Assembly: GCA_942491105.1 (NCBI GenBank)
Contig: CALNZX010000005.1
Span: 1-64,000 of the forward strand
From: JBBEAM01 sp942491105
GTDB lineage: Bacteria > Pseudomonadota > Alphaproteobacteria > Kiloniellales > DSM-21159
DNA length: 64,000 bases
Direction: 5' to 3'
Below are positions 52,149 through 60,965 of the stretch, one piece after another. The notes under the pieces were generated by a model. It saw only the letters and a list, made by a program, of their open reading frames with translations, searched no databases and was not told the origin of the DNA. How positions within the stretch are numbered: position 1 is the first letter of the stretch; each line of letters opens with the position of its first letter. Both the position numbers and the translations under genes were made by a program.

Positions 52149-53150
52149 CTACCCTTTCGCCTGCCGTCCGGCCAAAGGCCTCTGGTCCTTCAGGCTGGCA
52201 GAGAACGCGATGCAAGCCCGGGCGAGATCTTCTCTATCCGCAATGCTTCGCATCACCGTCTGCGTCGCCAGCGTCGCGACCGGCAGCGCGGCGGCTTGAT
52301 CCTCGTCGATACGGTCGATGACGAAGCCGTCGATGAGTCCGCGATAGTGATCGGCGATCGCCTGTACGTTGGGCGCGCGGCCAAGCTCGCTGAACAGCTT
52401 CGCCGCGGGGCCTTTCAAGGCCTGGCCGCCGACCAGGGGCGACACGGCGATCACCGGGCTGCGCGTTTCGGCCAGGGCGTCGCGCAGCTCGGCGATCTGC
52501 AGCATCGGGTCGATGCTGAGCAGCGGATTTGACGGGCAGATGATGACCGCATCGTAGTCAGCCGCGCGCAGGGCGGCCAAGACGCCCGGCGCGGCCTGGG
52601 CCGTTTCGGCGCCGGCGAAGGAGATGGCCTCGGCTTTCGGCTGGCACTGCCGTTTGACGAAGTATTCCTGGAAGGACAGACGGCCCTCGTCCGTATCCAG
52701 CAGCGTGCGCAGCGGGTCGTCCGACATCGGCACGATCTCGGCGGCGATCCCCAGCTGCCGGGCGAAGCCGCCGACGATGTGGGACAGAGCTTCGCCGGCC
52801 CTGAGACGGCGGCTGCGCTCGATATGCACGGCCAGGTCCTTGTCGCCGAGCAGGAACCAGTTCTCCGCACCGAGCGCCTCGAGGGCTTCCAGGCAGTTCC
52901 AGGTTTCGTCGCGGCGGCCCCAGCCGCGCTGCGGGTCCGCGACCCCGGCGAGGGTGTAGAGCACGGTGTCGATGTCGGGAGAGATATGCAGCCCGAGGTG
53001 CTCGAAGTCGTCGCCGGTATTCACCAGTACCGTCAGCCGGGACTCCTCGAGCACCCGGTAGAGGCCGAGCGCCAGCTTGGCACCGCCGACGCCGCCGCAG
53101 AGCGCCAGGATTCTCGACTTATCGCGAGGCGGGTTTGGCTGACCGGACAT
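52149..53150 (-). CDS. cofD: CofD, 2-phospho-L-lactate transferase (F420-0 or dehydro-F420-0 forming)
   Basis: 333 residues. GGVGGAK at 19-25, VNTGDDFEHLGLHISPDIDT and LYTLAGVADPQRGWGRRDET are CofD hallmarks. It transfers the phospho-three-carbon unit from the CofC product to FO. Located 5 bp after cofE and 3 bp before cofC. Confidence 0.95.
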   Translation of the reverse strand: MSGQPNPPRDKSRILALCGGVGGAKLALGLYRVLEESRLTVLVNTGDDFEHLGLHISPDIDTVLYTLAGVADPQRGWGRRDETWNCLEALEALGAENWFLLGDKDLAVHIERSRRLRAGEALSHIVGGFARQLGIAAEIVPMSDDPLRTLLDTDEGRLSFQEYFVKRQCQPKAEAISFAGAETAQAAPGVLAALRAADYDAVIICPSNPLLSIDPMLQIAELRDALAETRSPVIAVSPLVGGQALKGPAAKLFSELGRAPNVQAIADHYRGLIDGFVIDRIDEDQAAALPVATLATQTVMRSIADREDLARACIAFSASLKDQRPLAGRQAKG

Positions 53151-53155
53151 CGCCC

Positions 53156-53920
53156 CTACCTGAACAGGTCTTGAGATTTCGGCCGGATCAGCGCCGCCGC
53201 GGATTGCTCGCCGCTGACGTAGCTCAAGCCGGATACCAAAACGGCGGGAACGGCTTGGTCCGATTGACCCATGAGCAGGGAGGCGGCGCTTGCGACCTCG
53301 TCGGCAAGGGCGGTCTGGGTGATCTCAAGAGGCCGCCCGAAGATGTCGGGCCTGCCCACGAGGTCTTGCAGCGCCGGCAGGCCGGAGGTGCCGATCGCGG
53401 TGCCGATGATGCCGTTGCGCCAGGCGCGCCCGAAACTATCGTTGATGACGATGCCAAGGTCGATGCCCAAGCGCGCGCGCAAGCCCTGACGCAGGGCGCG
53501 CGCGCTGGCGTCGGGGTCGACCGGCAGCAGCAGGGCCTGCTCCTGTCCAGGCTCCTGGCGAATATTGGATTGGTCGATGCCGGCATTGGCGACCACGAAG
53601 CCCAGCCGATGCGCGACGATCAGGCGTCCCTTGGCGGCGCGCACCACCTCGCTGGACTCGCTCAGAACCAGCTCGACCAGCCGCGGGTCCTTCTCCGTGA
53701 TGGCCGCGAGTTCCCTGGCGCGCGCGCTGGGGGTGACCTCGCTCAGGCGGACGTAGCGCCCCTCGGCCTTGGAGACGATCTTCTGGCAGACCACCAGGAC
53801 ATCGTTCTCGGCGGCGCCGATATCCTCGGCGCGCAGGGCCGCCGCGAGAATCTCCGTTAGATCGTCACCCGGCTCGATAAGCGGGACGCTCGTCACGCCA
53901 GTAAGTGAGAGTGACGGCAT
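53156..53920 (-). CDS. cofE: CofE, F420-0:gamma-glutamyl ligase
   Basis: 254 residues from ATG 53920 (MPSLSLTGVTSVPLIEPGDD). Clear CofE motifs: VVCQKIVSKAEGRYV, DSFGRAWRNGIIGTAIGTSG and DIFGRPLEITQTALADEVAS. It adds the glutamate tail to F420-0. There is no C-terminal nitroreductase-like domain as in mycobacterial FbiB, so the dehydro-F420 reductase function is not fused here. Starts 7 bp after the npdG stop. Confidence 0.95.
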   Translation of the reverse strand: MPSLSLTGVTSVPLIEPGDDLTEILAAALRAEDIGAAENDVLVVCQKIVSKAEGRYVRLSEVTPSARARELAAITEKDPRLVELVLSESSEVVRAAKGRLIVAHRLGFVVANAGIDQSNIRQEPGQEQALLLPVDPDASARALRQGLRARLGIDLGIVINDSFGRAWRNGIIGTAIGTSGLPALQDLVGRPDIFGRPLEITQTALADEVASAASLLMGQSDQAVPAVLVSGLSYVSGEQSAAALIRPKSQDLFR

Positions 53921-53927
53921 GGGGGGC

Positions 53928-54620
53928 CTATGAACCGCGCTTGGGTTCTGGCGGAATGAGCTCGCCGGTAATCCTGATCCCAGCCCCATCGGCCTTGTAG
54001 CGCTTGTTGATGCCGATCAGGATCGAGGTCAGCGCTTCCGCCGCCGCCGAGTTCGCGAGGCCGCCCGCGTGAATGCCGCGCAGGCCTATTGCCTCGAGAA
54101 TTTCGATGATTGCCTGGCGGGCATCCAGGCTGTCGCCACAGACCAGCACATCGCAGTCCACGTCGATATCCTCGGCCAGTTTATGAGCGGCGACATTGTG
54201 CAGCGCGGACACCACCGTCGTCGAGTCGTCGAGCAGCTCTTGCGCGCGCAGCGAAGCCGTGCCGCTGGCGGGGGGCTGATAGGTCGCGACCTTCGGCGGC
54301 ATCAGCGGAACCGTGGCGTCGACCAGGATCTTGCCCGCGGCGGCGGCGCGAATGTCGGCGAGGGTGGCTTCGTGGGACGCATAGGGAACGGTCAGGATAA
54401 CGATGTCGCCGGCCGCGGCGGCGGCGTGGTTGGCCAGCCCGGCAATCTGCGCGGAGCCCTGGAGGCGCTCTGCTATCTGGCGAGCTGCCTCTTGCGCTTT
54501 CTCTTGGTTTCGGGATCCAATAGTAACACTGTATCCTGCGCGTGCCGCGCGCCAAGCTACCGCAGAGCCTAAGGCGCCCGTTCCGCCTACGATTGCAAGA
54601 CTCGGTAGACTGCTGCTCAT
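53928..54620 (-). CDS. npdG: NADPH-dependent F420 reductase (NpdG/Fno)
   Basis: 230 residues from ATG 54620 (MSSSLPSLAIVGGTGALGSA). NADP-binding loop GGTGALG at 12-18 with YSVTIGSRNQEKA; a VPYASHEATLADI stretch and SALHNVAAHKLAEDI are characteristic of the Fno family. It moves hydride between NADPH and F420; in an aerobic bacterium this would supply F420H2. First gene of the F420 operon, so cofactor synthesis and reduction are co-expressed. Confidence 0.93.
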   Translation of the reverse strand: MSSSLPSLAIVGGTGALGSAVAWRAARAGYSVTIGSRNQEKAQEAARQIAERLQGSAQIAGLANHAAAAAGDIVILTVPYASHEATLADIRAAAAGKILVDATVPLMPPKVATYQPPASGTASLRAQELLDDSTTVVSALHNVAAHKLAEDIDVDCDVLVCGDSLDARQAIIEILEAIGLRGIHAGGLANSAAAEALTSILIGINKRYKADGAGIRITGELIPPEPKRGS

Positions 54621-54719
54621 GGCTCTATCTCGCTCGGCCAGCTGGTGAAGGGATAAAAACAGCTCGTCGCGGCGCCAGCTTGACCCTGACAAGCGTCCAA
54701 AAACATACTCAATAGGTTA

Positions 54720-54732
54720 TGACAACTTGTCA
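54720..54732. promoter_or_regulatory. TGACAA-C-TTGTCA palindrome in the npdG promoter region
   Basis: A perfect 6-1-6 inverted repeat. On the minus strand it overlaps TTGACA, followed after 17 bp by GAGTAT, a weak -10. It lies about 100 bp upstream of npdG, so a regulator bound here could control the F420 operon. The binding protein is unknown. Confidence 0.5.
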
Positions 54733-54847
54733 AGAGTCTCCAAATTCCTCAGACTCTCAGCGCTTCGGAAATTCATTTTTTAGTCATAGTTGATGCGGGA
54801 TCGGCGTCAGGATTCGCGGCGCGTAGCAAGCTCCCTTCCGGCAAGAA

Positions 54848-54894
54848 TTGTCGTACAAATAGGTATTGACAAATATCTTCTAACCTTCTTATCT
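54848..54894 (+). promoter_or_regulatory. Candidate promoter and GntR-type site upstream of the hyuA-like operon
   Basis: TTGTCGTACAA at 54848-54858 fits the TNGTNNNACNA pattern bound by FCD-type GntR regulators. TTGACA at 54866-54871 is a perfect -35; the sequence 17 bp beyond is TTATCT, a poor -10. The start codon of the operon is at 54960. The rest of the 339-bp divergent region (54621-54959) shows no gene. Confidence 0.4.
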
Positions 54895-54959
54895 GGTTGG
54901 CGTTGAACACACAGTGGGCGCGAAGTCCAGTGACGGCATAATAATAGAGGGGGGCAGGC

Positions 54960-57020
54960 ATGGGGTCAGTACGAATCGGCATCGACATTGGTGGGACCTT
55001 CACCGATGTCGCTGTGCTTGATGCGGACAGCGGCAAAGTCTCGATCGGCAAGGTGCCGAGTCACCGCGGCGACCCTGGAACTGCGCTCATGAATGCCGTG
55101 GTGTGCGGGCTTGAAGTCGCCGGCTGCGATCCGGCCGATGTCGACCTGCTGGTGCACGGCACGACGATCGTTACCAATGCCGTGCTCGAAGACAAGCTCC
55201 CCGCTTCCAGCCTGATTACCACGGAAGGTTTCCGAGACGTCTTGGAAATCGGCCGCCATTTCCGTCCGGATATGTACGACCTGCAGCAGGATAAGACTGC
55301 GCCGATCGTTCCCCGGCACCGCCGCTTCGAAATCCGGGAACGTACCTCCTCGAACGGAGAGGTGCTGGTTGCCCCCGAACGCGAGGATTTCGCCGCGGTT
55401 CTGGACTCTATCCGGGCCAGCAATGTCGAGGCGGTCGCGGTCTGTTTCCTGAACTCCTTCGCGAACCCCGAGAACGAAGAGCAGGTCCGCGATTGGTTGA
55501 GCGAGGCGCTTCCGGACCACTATGTCGCGGCGTCCTTCGACGTGTGCCGGGAGATGCGCGAGTACGAGCGCATGAGCACGGTTACTTTGAACGCCGCCGC
55601 GATGCCGCTGGTCGCCAGGTATCTCGGTGAGATCGCCCCGCGGGTGCGCGAGGTGCTGCCGAACGCCTATACCCTCATCATGCAGTCCAACGGCGGTTCG
55701 CTGACCATCCAGGCGGCGAAGAGCTATCCCGCGCGGCTGATCACCTCGGGCCCCGCGGGCGGCGCCCTGGCGGTTCAGCGGATGAGCCGGGCGACCCAGT
55801 ATCCCAATCTTCTGGGCGTCGACATGGGCGGCACCAGCACGGACATCTCCTTCATCCAGAAGGGCGAGCTTCGGATGACCACGGAGGCCGAGGTCGCCAA
55901 CCGGCCGATCAAGCTTCCGATGATCGAGATCAACACCATCGGCGCCGGCGCCGGCAGTATCGCCTGGCTCGATAGCGCCAAGGGCCTGCATGTCGGGCCG
56001 CACAGCGCCGGGTCTGATCCCGGGCCCGTGGCCTATGGTAAGGGCGGAACGGAGCCGACGGTGACGGACGCCAATCTGATACTCGGGCGGTTGCTGCCGG
56101 AGCGTTTCGCGAGCGGCCGGGTCAAGCTCGACCTCGAAGCCTCGAAGCGGGCGATCATCGAGAAGATCGGCGATCCGCTCGGCATGACGCTGGAGGAAGC
56201 GGCCGCCGGAATCGTCCAGGTGGCGAATTCCAACATGGAGCGGGCCGTGCGGGTCAGCTCGGCGGAGAGGGGCGACGACCCCCGGAACATTACCTTGGTC
56301 GCCTTCGGCGGCGCCGGCCCCATGCACGCGGCGGCCCTGGCGGAAGCCGCGGGCATGCCGACCGTCCTGATCCCCGAGAACCCCGGTGTCTTTTCGGCCC
56401 TGGGTTTGGTGATGAGCGATATTCGCCATGACTTCGTGCAGACCCAGGTGCTCAAGGGCCCGGCGATCACCGCCGAAAAGCTGGCGCCGATCTACGAAGA
56501 GATGATCGACCAGGCGACCCGGGCCTTGGCCGATGACGGCCTTTCCGAAGACCGGCGCGCCTATTTCCTGACCGCGGACGTGCGTTATGTCGGGCAGGCC
56601 TACGAGGTCAACGTTCCCTTGAGCAGCGGCGAGGTTTCCGCGAGCAGCATCGAGGCCATGATCGAACGTTTCCACGAGCAGCATCTGATGCTGTTCGCGC
56701 ACAACCATCCGGCGCGGCAGGTCGAATTCGTTAGCGCCCGTCTGACCGCGATCGGCACGATGTCGGCGCCCGCCATTCTGCCGAGCGAGGTGAAAAGCGG
56801 GTCGGTCAGTCCGAAGCAGCATCATCCGGTCTATTTCTCGGAGCTGAGCGGCTATGCCGATACGCCGGTTTACGACCGCCGGGATTTCTATCCCGGGTAC
56901 AAATCGACAGGTCCTGCGATCATTGAGCAGGTCGACACGACGACGGTAATCCATCCTGGGCAGGCCTTCACCGTCGATCCCTACGGCAATATCCTCATCT
57001 CAATAGGGGAGCGAAAGTGA
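54960..57020 (+). CDS. Hydantoinase/oxoprolinase family subunit A
   Basis: 686 residues. ATPase of the actin/Hsp70 fold: phosphate 1 loop RIGIDIGGTFTDVAV, LVHGTTIVTNAVLE, SGPAGGALAVQRM and a second GVDMGGTSTDISF, LVAFGGAGPMHAAAL. HyuA-type proteins couple ATP hydrolysis to ring opening of hydantoins or oxoproline, or to carboxylation of ketones, together with a B subunit. Substrate not predictable. A run of G provides the RBS. The stop overlaps the start of subunit B. Confidence 0.92.
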   Translation: MGSVRIGIDIGGTFTDVAVLDADSGKVSIGKVPSHRGDPGTALMNAVVCGLEVAGCDPADVDLLVHGTTIVTNAVLEDKLPASSLITTEGFRDVLEIGRHFRPDMYDLQQDKTAPIVPRHRRFEIRERTSSNGEVLVAPEREDFAAVLDSIRASNVEAVAVCFLNSFANPENEEQVRDWLSEALPDHYVAASFDVCREMREYERMSTVTLNAAAMPLVARYLGEIAPRVREVLPNAYTLIMQSNGGSLTIQAAKSYPARLITSGPAGGALAVQRMSRATQYPNLLGVDMGGTSTDISFIQKGELRMTTEAEVANRPIKLPMIEINTIGAGAGSIAWLDSAKGLHVGPHSAGSDPGPVAYGKGGTEPTVTDANLILGRLLPERFASGRVKLDLEASKRAIIEKIGDPLGMTLEEAAAGIVQVANSNMERAVRVSSAERGDDPRNITLVAFGGAGPMHAAALAEAAGMPTVLIPENPGVFSALGLVMSDIRHDFVQTQVLKGPAITAEKLAPIYEEMIDQATRALADDGLSEDRRAYFLTADVRYVGQAYEVNVPLSSGEVSASSIEAMIERFHEQHLMLFAHNHPARQVEFVSARLTAIGTMSAPAILPSEVKSGSVSPKQHHPVYFSELSGYADTPVYDRRDFYPGYKSTGPAIIEQVDTTTVIHPGQAFTVDPYGNILISIGERK

Positions 57021-58699
57021 TGCGCGTTGATCCCGTAACTTTTGAGGTCGTCAACAATGCACTGATCGGCGTCGCCGACCAGATGGCGGCGACCATCCTG
57101 CGGACCTCCTATTCGACGGTGGTCCGAGAGATGCTGGACTACTCGACGGCGATTTTCGATCCGCAGGGGCGCATTATCGCGCAGTCCTGCCGCATTCCGA
57201 TCCATCTGAATTCGATGTCGCGGTCCTTGATCACCACGCTCAACGGCCCGATCCCGATCGAGGAGTGGAAGCCCGGCGACATCATCATCACCAACGATCC
57301 CTATCTCGGCGGGCAGCATCTTCCCGATGTGCAGACCTTCCTGCCGGTTTTCGCGGACGGCGATCTGGTGGCGATCTGCGGCACGCTCGACCATCATTTG
57401 GATGTCGGAGGGATGCGCGCGGGCAGCTACGCCGGAGACGCGGTGGAGATCTATCAGGAAGGTCTGCGTATTCCGCCGATCAAGCTGTTCAACGAAGGCG
57501 TTCCGAACGAGCGTCTCTTCTCTCTGATCAATGCCAACATCCGCCAGCCGGAACAGACCGGCGGCGATCTGCGCTCCCAGGCCGCGGCGCTCGAGATCGG
57601 CAAGAAAGGCCTGCTCGAGCTGATCGACCGCTATGGCCGCGACACCGTCGCCGACTGTCTGGAAGACGCCATTGAAACTTCGGAGACGCGCATGCGCAAT
57701 ACGCTGCGCGAGCTGCCGGAAGGCGTTTACAAGGGCGAGTACTTCATCGACGACGATGGCATTACCGACGAACGGATCAAGGTCGCTGTCACGCTGACCA
57801 TCAAGAGCGACGAGATTCACGTCGATTTCACCGGCACCGATAAGCAACGCAGGGCGCCGATCAACGCGACGATCTCCTCCTGCGAATCCGCGACCTACTT
57901 CGCGATCCTCTCGATCCTCGATCCGACGATTCCCGCGAACTACGGCTTGTATAAGCCGATTGTCGTGACCGCGCCGGAGGGAACCGTGGTCAACGCGCAG
58001 GCGCCGGCCCCGGTTGTCGGCCGGAACGCGATTACCCACACCATCGTCAATGCGATCATGCGGGCCTTGTCTCAGGTGGTCCCGGAACGCGTGACCGCAG
58101 CGTACTACGGCATGTCGAACGTCTACATCCTGTCCGGCGACGGCACGGGCGAGCATCCCAGCTGGATCCTGTTCGATATCGAAGTCGGCGGCGGCGGCGC
58201 GCGCCAGACCAAGGACGGCACGGATTGCTACTCGCAGGGCATTCACAACCTGGCGAATACGCCCATCGAGATGATCGAAATGGTCTACCCGCTGCGCTTC
58301 CAGCGCTACGAATACATCCCCAATAGCGGTGGCGCGGGGCAGTACAGAGGCGGACTCGGGGTGCGCCGCGATATCGAGTTCCTCGATGAGAGCGGATCCC
58401 TGGAAACCCAGTTCGATAAGTTCAAGGTCGCGCCCTATGGCCTGTTCGGCGGCGAAGACGGCGAGACCGGCAAGCTCTGGCTCAACCCGGAATCCGACAG
58501 CCCACGGTCCCTGCCTTCCAAAACCATGAACTGCCGGCTGCGGCGCGGCGACGTCTTTTCCATGATGACCCAGGGCGGCGGCGGTTACGGGAAGGCCGAG
58601 GAACGCGATCGCAGCGCGATCCGCCGCGATCTGCTCGAAGGTAAGATCACCCTCGCGGAAGCGCAGAACGAGTATGGCTATTCGGAGGCTGCGGAATGA
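57020..58699 (+). CDS. Hydantoinase/oxoprolinase family subunit B
   Basis: 559 residues from ATG 57020, which shares the A of the preceding TGA stop; GTG at 57017 is an alternative. HyuB hallmarks are VDPVTFEVVNNALIGVADQM, LRTSYSTVVREMLDYSTAIF, GDIIITNDPYLGGQHLPDVQ, and a C-terminal FQRYEYIPNSGGAGQYRGGL. It forms the catalytic partner of HyuA. Overlaps the enolase-superfamily gene by ATGA. Confidence 0.93.
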   Translation: MRVDPVTFEVVNNALIGVADQMAATILRTSYSTVVREMLDYSTAIFDPQGRIIAQSCRIPIHLNSMSRSLITTLNGPIPIEEWKPGDIIITNDPYLGGQHLPDVQTFLPVFADGDLVAICGTLDHHLDVGGMRAGSYAGDAVEIYQEGLRIPPIKLFNEGVPNERLFSLINANIRQPEQTGGDLRSQAAALEIGKKGLLELIDRYGRDTVADCLEDAIETSETRMRNTLRELPEGVYKGEYFIDDDGITDERIKVAVTLTIKSDEIHVDFTGTDKQRRAPINATISSCESATYFAILSILDPTIPANYGLYKPIVVTAPEGTVVNAQAPAPVVGRNAITHTIVNAIMRALSQVVPERVTAAYYGMSNVYILSGDGTGEHPSWILFDIEVGGGGARQTKDGTDCYSQGIHNLANTPIEMIEMVYPLRFQRYEYIPNSGGAGQYRGGLGVRRDIEFLDESGSLETQFDKFKVAPYGLFGGEDGETGKLWLNPESDSPRSLPSKTMNCRLRRGDVFSMMTQGGGGYGKAEERDRSAIRRDLLEGKITLAEAQNEYGYSEAAE

Positions 58700-59853
58700 A
58701 GATCACCAAGCTAGATCCTCAAGTCATCCAGCTTCCTGGCCGCTCCTCCTATACCTGGCGGTCCTTGCAGGTGCCGATCGGCCGCTATGTCGTGCTCCAG
58801 ATCGAGACCGACGAAGGCATTACCGGACTTGGCGAGGCGCCTGCGATCCTGAGCTGGGGCGGCGAGCACGGGCAGTATTCCGGGGAGGATCCCGAGATCG
58901 TCTGCCATCTGATCAAGGATTGCATCGCGCCGATGCTGATCGGCCGCGATCCGACCGACGTCAAGGGCGCGCTCGCGCTGATGGACGAGCCGATCCGCGG
59001 CTTTTCCTACACCAAGGCGATGGTCGAGTCGGCGCTGCTGGATATCACCGGCCGCGCCCTTGGGGTTCCCGTCTATCAGCTGCTCGGCGGTGCCGCGCGT
59101 CATGCCATTCCGCTGTGCCATAGCGTCGGCATCGCGCCGCCGGAGTTCGCGGCGGAGGAGGCGTCCCAGGTTGTCGCCGATGGCATCCGCTGGCTGCAGA
59201 TCAAGGTCCCGGGCATTCCCGAGCAGGATCTGGCGATCGTCAAGGCGATCCGTGCCGCGGTTGGCGACGAGATAACGATCTTTCCGGACATCAACCGCGG
59301 CTACAAGAGCGTGAAGACCGCCATCAACAGTGTGCGCGCGATGTATGACGCGGCGCGGATCCACGCGGTCGAGCAACCCGTCGAAGGCCGCCGGGCGATG
59401 GCCCGGGTCGCCGCGGGACTCGATATTCCGGTCATCGTCGATGAAGGCTGCTGGAGTCCGCAGGACGCCATTGAGATCGTGCGCAACGACTCCGCCGACG
59501 TGATTTCGATCTACTTCACCAAGGCCGGCGGCATGATCCGGTCGATGGAGATCGGCGCCATCGCGCGTGGCGCGGGGCTATCCGTCAACGTCAACGGCTC
59601 GCTGGAAGGCGGTGTCGGCAACGCGGCGAACCTGCATCTTTCAGCGGCGCTGGAAGGCTCCGTGCTACCGGGCGTCATCACGGTCAACACGCTGGCCGGA
59701 CGCGAACAGACCAAGGTCGGCGGCGTCTTCTATACCGACGACGTCATCCAGGATCCTTTCGAATACGTGGACGGGGCGTTGATCGTTCCCAACAAGCCGG
59801 GGCTGGGTGTCGATCTCGATCCCGAGAAAATGGACAAATACAGAATCGCATAG
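58696..59853 (+). CDS. Mandelate racemase/muconate-lactonizing enzyme-family protein
   Basis: 385 residues, enolase superfamily. N-terminal capping domain and barrel with Lys170 (LQIKVPG), metal-ligand candidates Asp198 (FPDINRGY), Glu226 (AVEQPVEG) and Asp249/Glu250 (IVDEGC), and Lys276 (FTKAGGM) on the opposite face. The first Lys of the usual KxK motif is Gln168. The family shifts protons next to a carboxylate (racemase, cycloisomerase or dehydratase). Translationally coupled to HyuB, so it likely acts on the same ring compound or its opened product. Confidence 0.88.
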   Translation: MKITKLDPQVIQLPGRSSYTWRSLQVPIGRYVVLQIETDEGITGLGEAPAILSWGGEHGQYSGEDPEIVCHLIKDCIAPMLIGRDPTDVKGALALMDEPIRGFSYTKAMVESALLDITGRALGVPVYQLLGGAARHAIPLCHSVGIAPPEFAAEEASQVVADGIRWLQIKVPGIPEQDLAIVKAIRAAVGDEITIFPDINRGYKSVKTAINSVRAMYDAARIHAVEQPVEGRRAMARVAAGLDIPVIVDEGCWSPQDAIEIVRNDSADVISIYFTKAGGMIRSMEIGAIARGAGLSVNVNGSLEGGVGNAANLHLSAALEGSVLPGVITVNTLAGREQTKVGGVFYTDDVIQDPFEYVDGALIVPNKPGLGVDLDPEKMDKYRIA

Positions 59854-59928
59854 GCATGCGGTTCAAGCGGTAGGCTGCATCTTCAATGACGGGACCGTTG
59901 AGGCCCCGGGGGAAAATAGGAGTTTTTC

Positions 59929-60867
59929 ATGCAAGCAAAGATTGGCGTGAGCTGTGGTGGCGATCACTGGAGCGCGGAGGATATCCGCGCGGTCGAGGAG
60001 CTCGACTACGATTCATTCTGGACGGGCGAACACATCGTGTATCACCGCCCGATTCTGGAAGCGGTGACCGTCCTGACCCGCGCGGCGGCCCTGACCACCA
60101 GGATCAAGGTGGGACCGGCAACCCTGATTCTTCCGCTGCGCCATCCGACCATGGTCGCCAAGCAGTTTTCCAGCCTGGACGTGCTTTCGGAAGGCCGGGT
60201 GCTGCTGACCGTGGGTGTCGGCGGCGACTATCCCCGGGAATTCGAGGCCTGCGACGTCCCCGTGAAGGAGCGCGGCCAGCGGACTCAGGAAGCCATCGAG
60301 ATCATGAAGCGCTACTGGACGGAAGAGCGTTTCGACTACGAAGGCAAGATTTTCAATCTCAAGGACGTCAACATGCTGCCCAAGCCGGTGACGCCCGGTG
60401 GCCCGCCAATCTGGGTCTCCGGCCGGCAGGAGGCGCCGATGCGCCGTGCCGCGACGATCGGCGATGGCTGGCATCCCTACATGTATACGGCCGAGCGCTG
60501 CCATACCTCGTTCCACCAGGTTAAGGAGTTCGCGGAAGAAGCCGGCCGCACCCTGCCGAGCGACTACACCTTCGCGTGCTTTATCTACGTCAGCCTGGGC
60601 GACGACGAGGAAGCCGCGCGGGAGCGGGGCATCAAGGAGCTGAGCTACCGCTACGATCAGGACTTTACCGATCTGGTCGACAAGTACTGCGCCTATGGCT
60701 CCTCGGCCCGGGTCGTCGATTACCTCTCGAAGTACATCGAGGCGGGCGCGAACTATCTGATCCTGGCGCCGATCATGCCGCCGGACAATCGCCGCAGCCA
60801 TCTCGAGCAACTGGCCACGGAGGTTGTTCCCGAGCTGAACAAGCTCTCCGCGGGCAAGATCATCTAA
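59929..60867 (+). CDS. LLM-class F420-dependent oxidoreductase
   Basis: 312 residues, luciferase-like TIM barrel: MQAKIGVSCGGDHWSAEDIR, TTRIKVGPATLILPLRHPTM, FSSLDVLSEGRVLLTVGVGG and NMLPKPVTPGGPPIWVSG. The GVGGDYPREFEA loop and overall form fit the F420-using branch rather than FMN monooxygenases; this is supported by the complete F420 pathway encoded 5 kb to the left. It would transfer hydride to or from the pathway intermediate. GGAG before the ATG. 75 bp after the preceding gene, same strand. Confidence 0.85.
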   Translation: MQAKIGVSCGGDHWSAEDIRAVEELDYDSFWTGEHIVYHRPILEAVTVLTRAAALTTRIKVGPATLILPLRHPTMVAKQFSSLDVLSEGRVLLTVGVGGDYPREFEACDVPVKERGQRTQEAIEIMKRYWTEERFDYEGKIFNLKDVNMLPKPVTPGGPPIWVSGRQEAPMRRAATIGDGWHPYMYTAERCHTSFHQVKEFAEEAGRTLPSDYTFACFIYVSLGDDEEAARERGIKELSYRYDQDFTDLVDKYCAYGSSARVVDYLSKYIEAGANYLILAPIMPPDNRRSHLEQLATEVVPELNKLSAGKII

Positions 60868-60965
60868 GGACCGGGTTCCCGCGTCCGGGGCAGCGTCCCG
60901 GTCGCGGAACAACCCAAAAAGCCTCGCGCAGAGGCTGCTATCTTCACGGGGGAGCGAGCCGCAGC

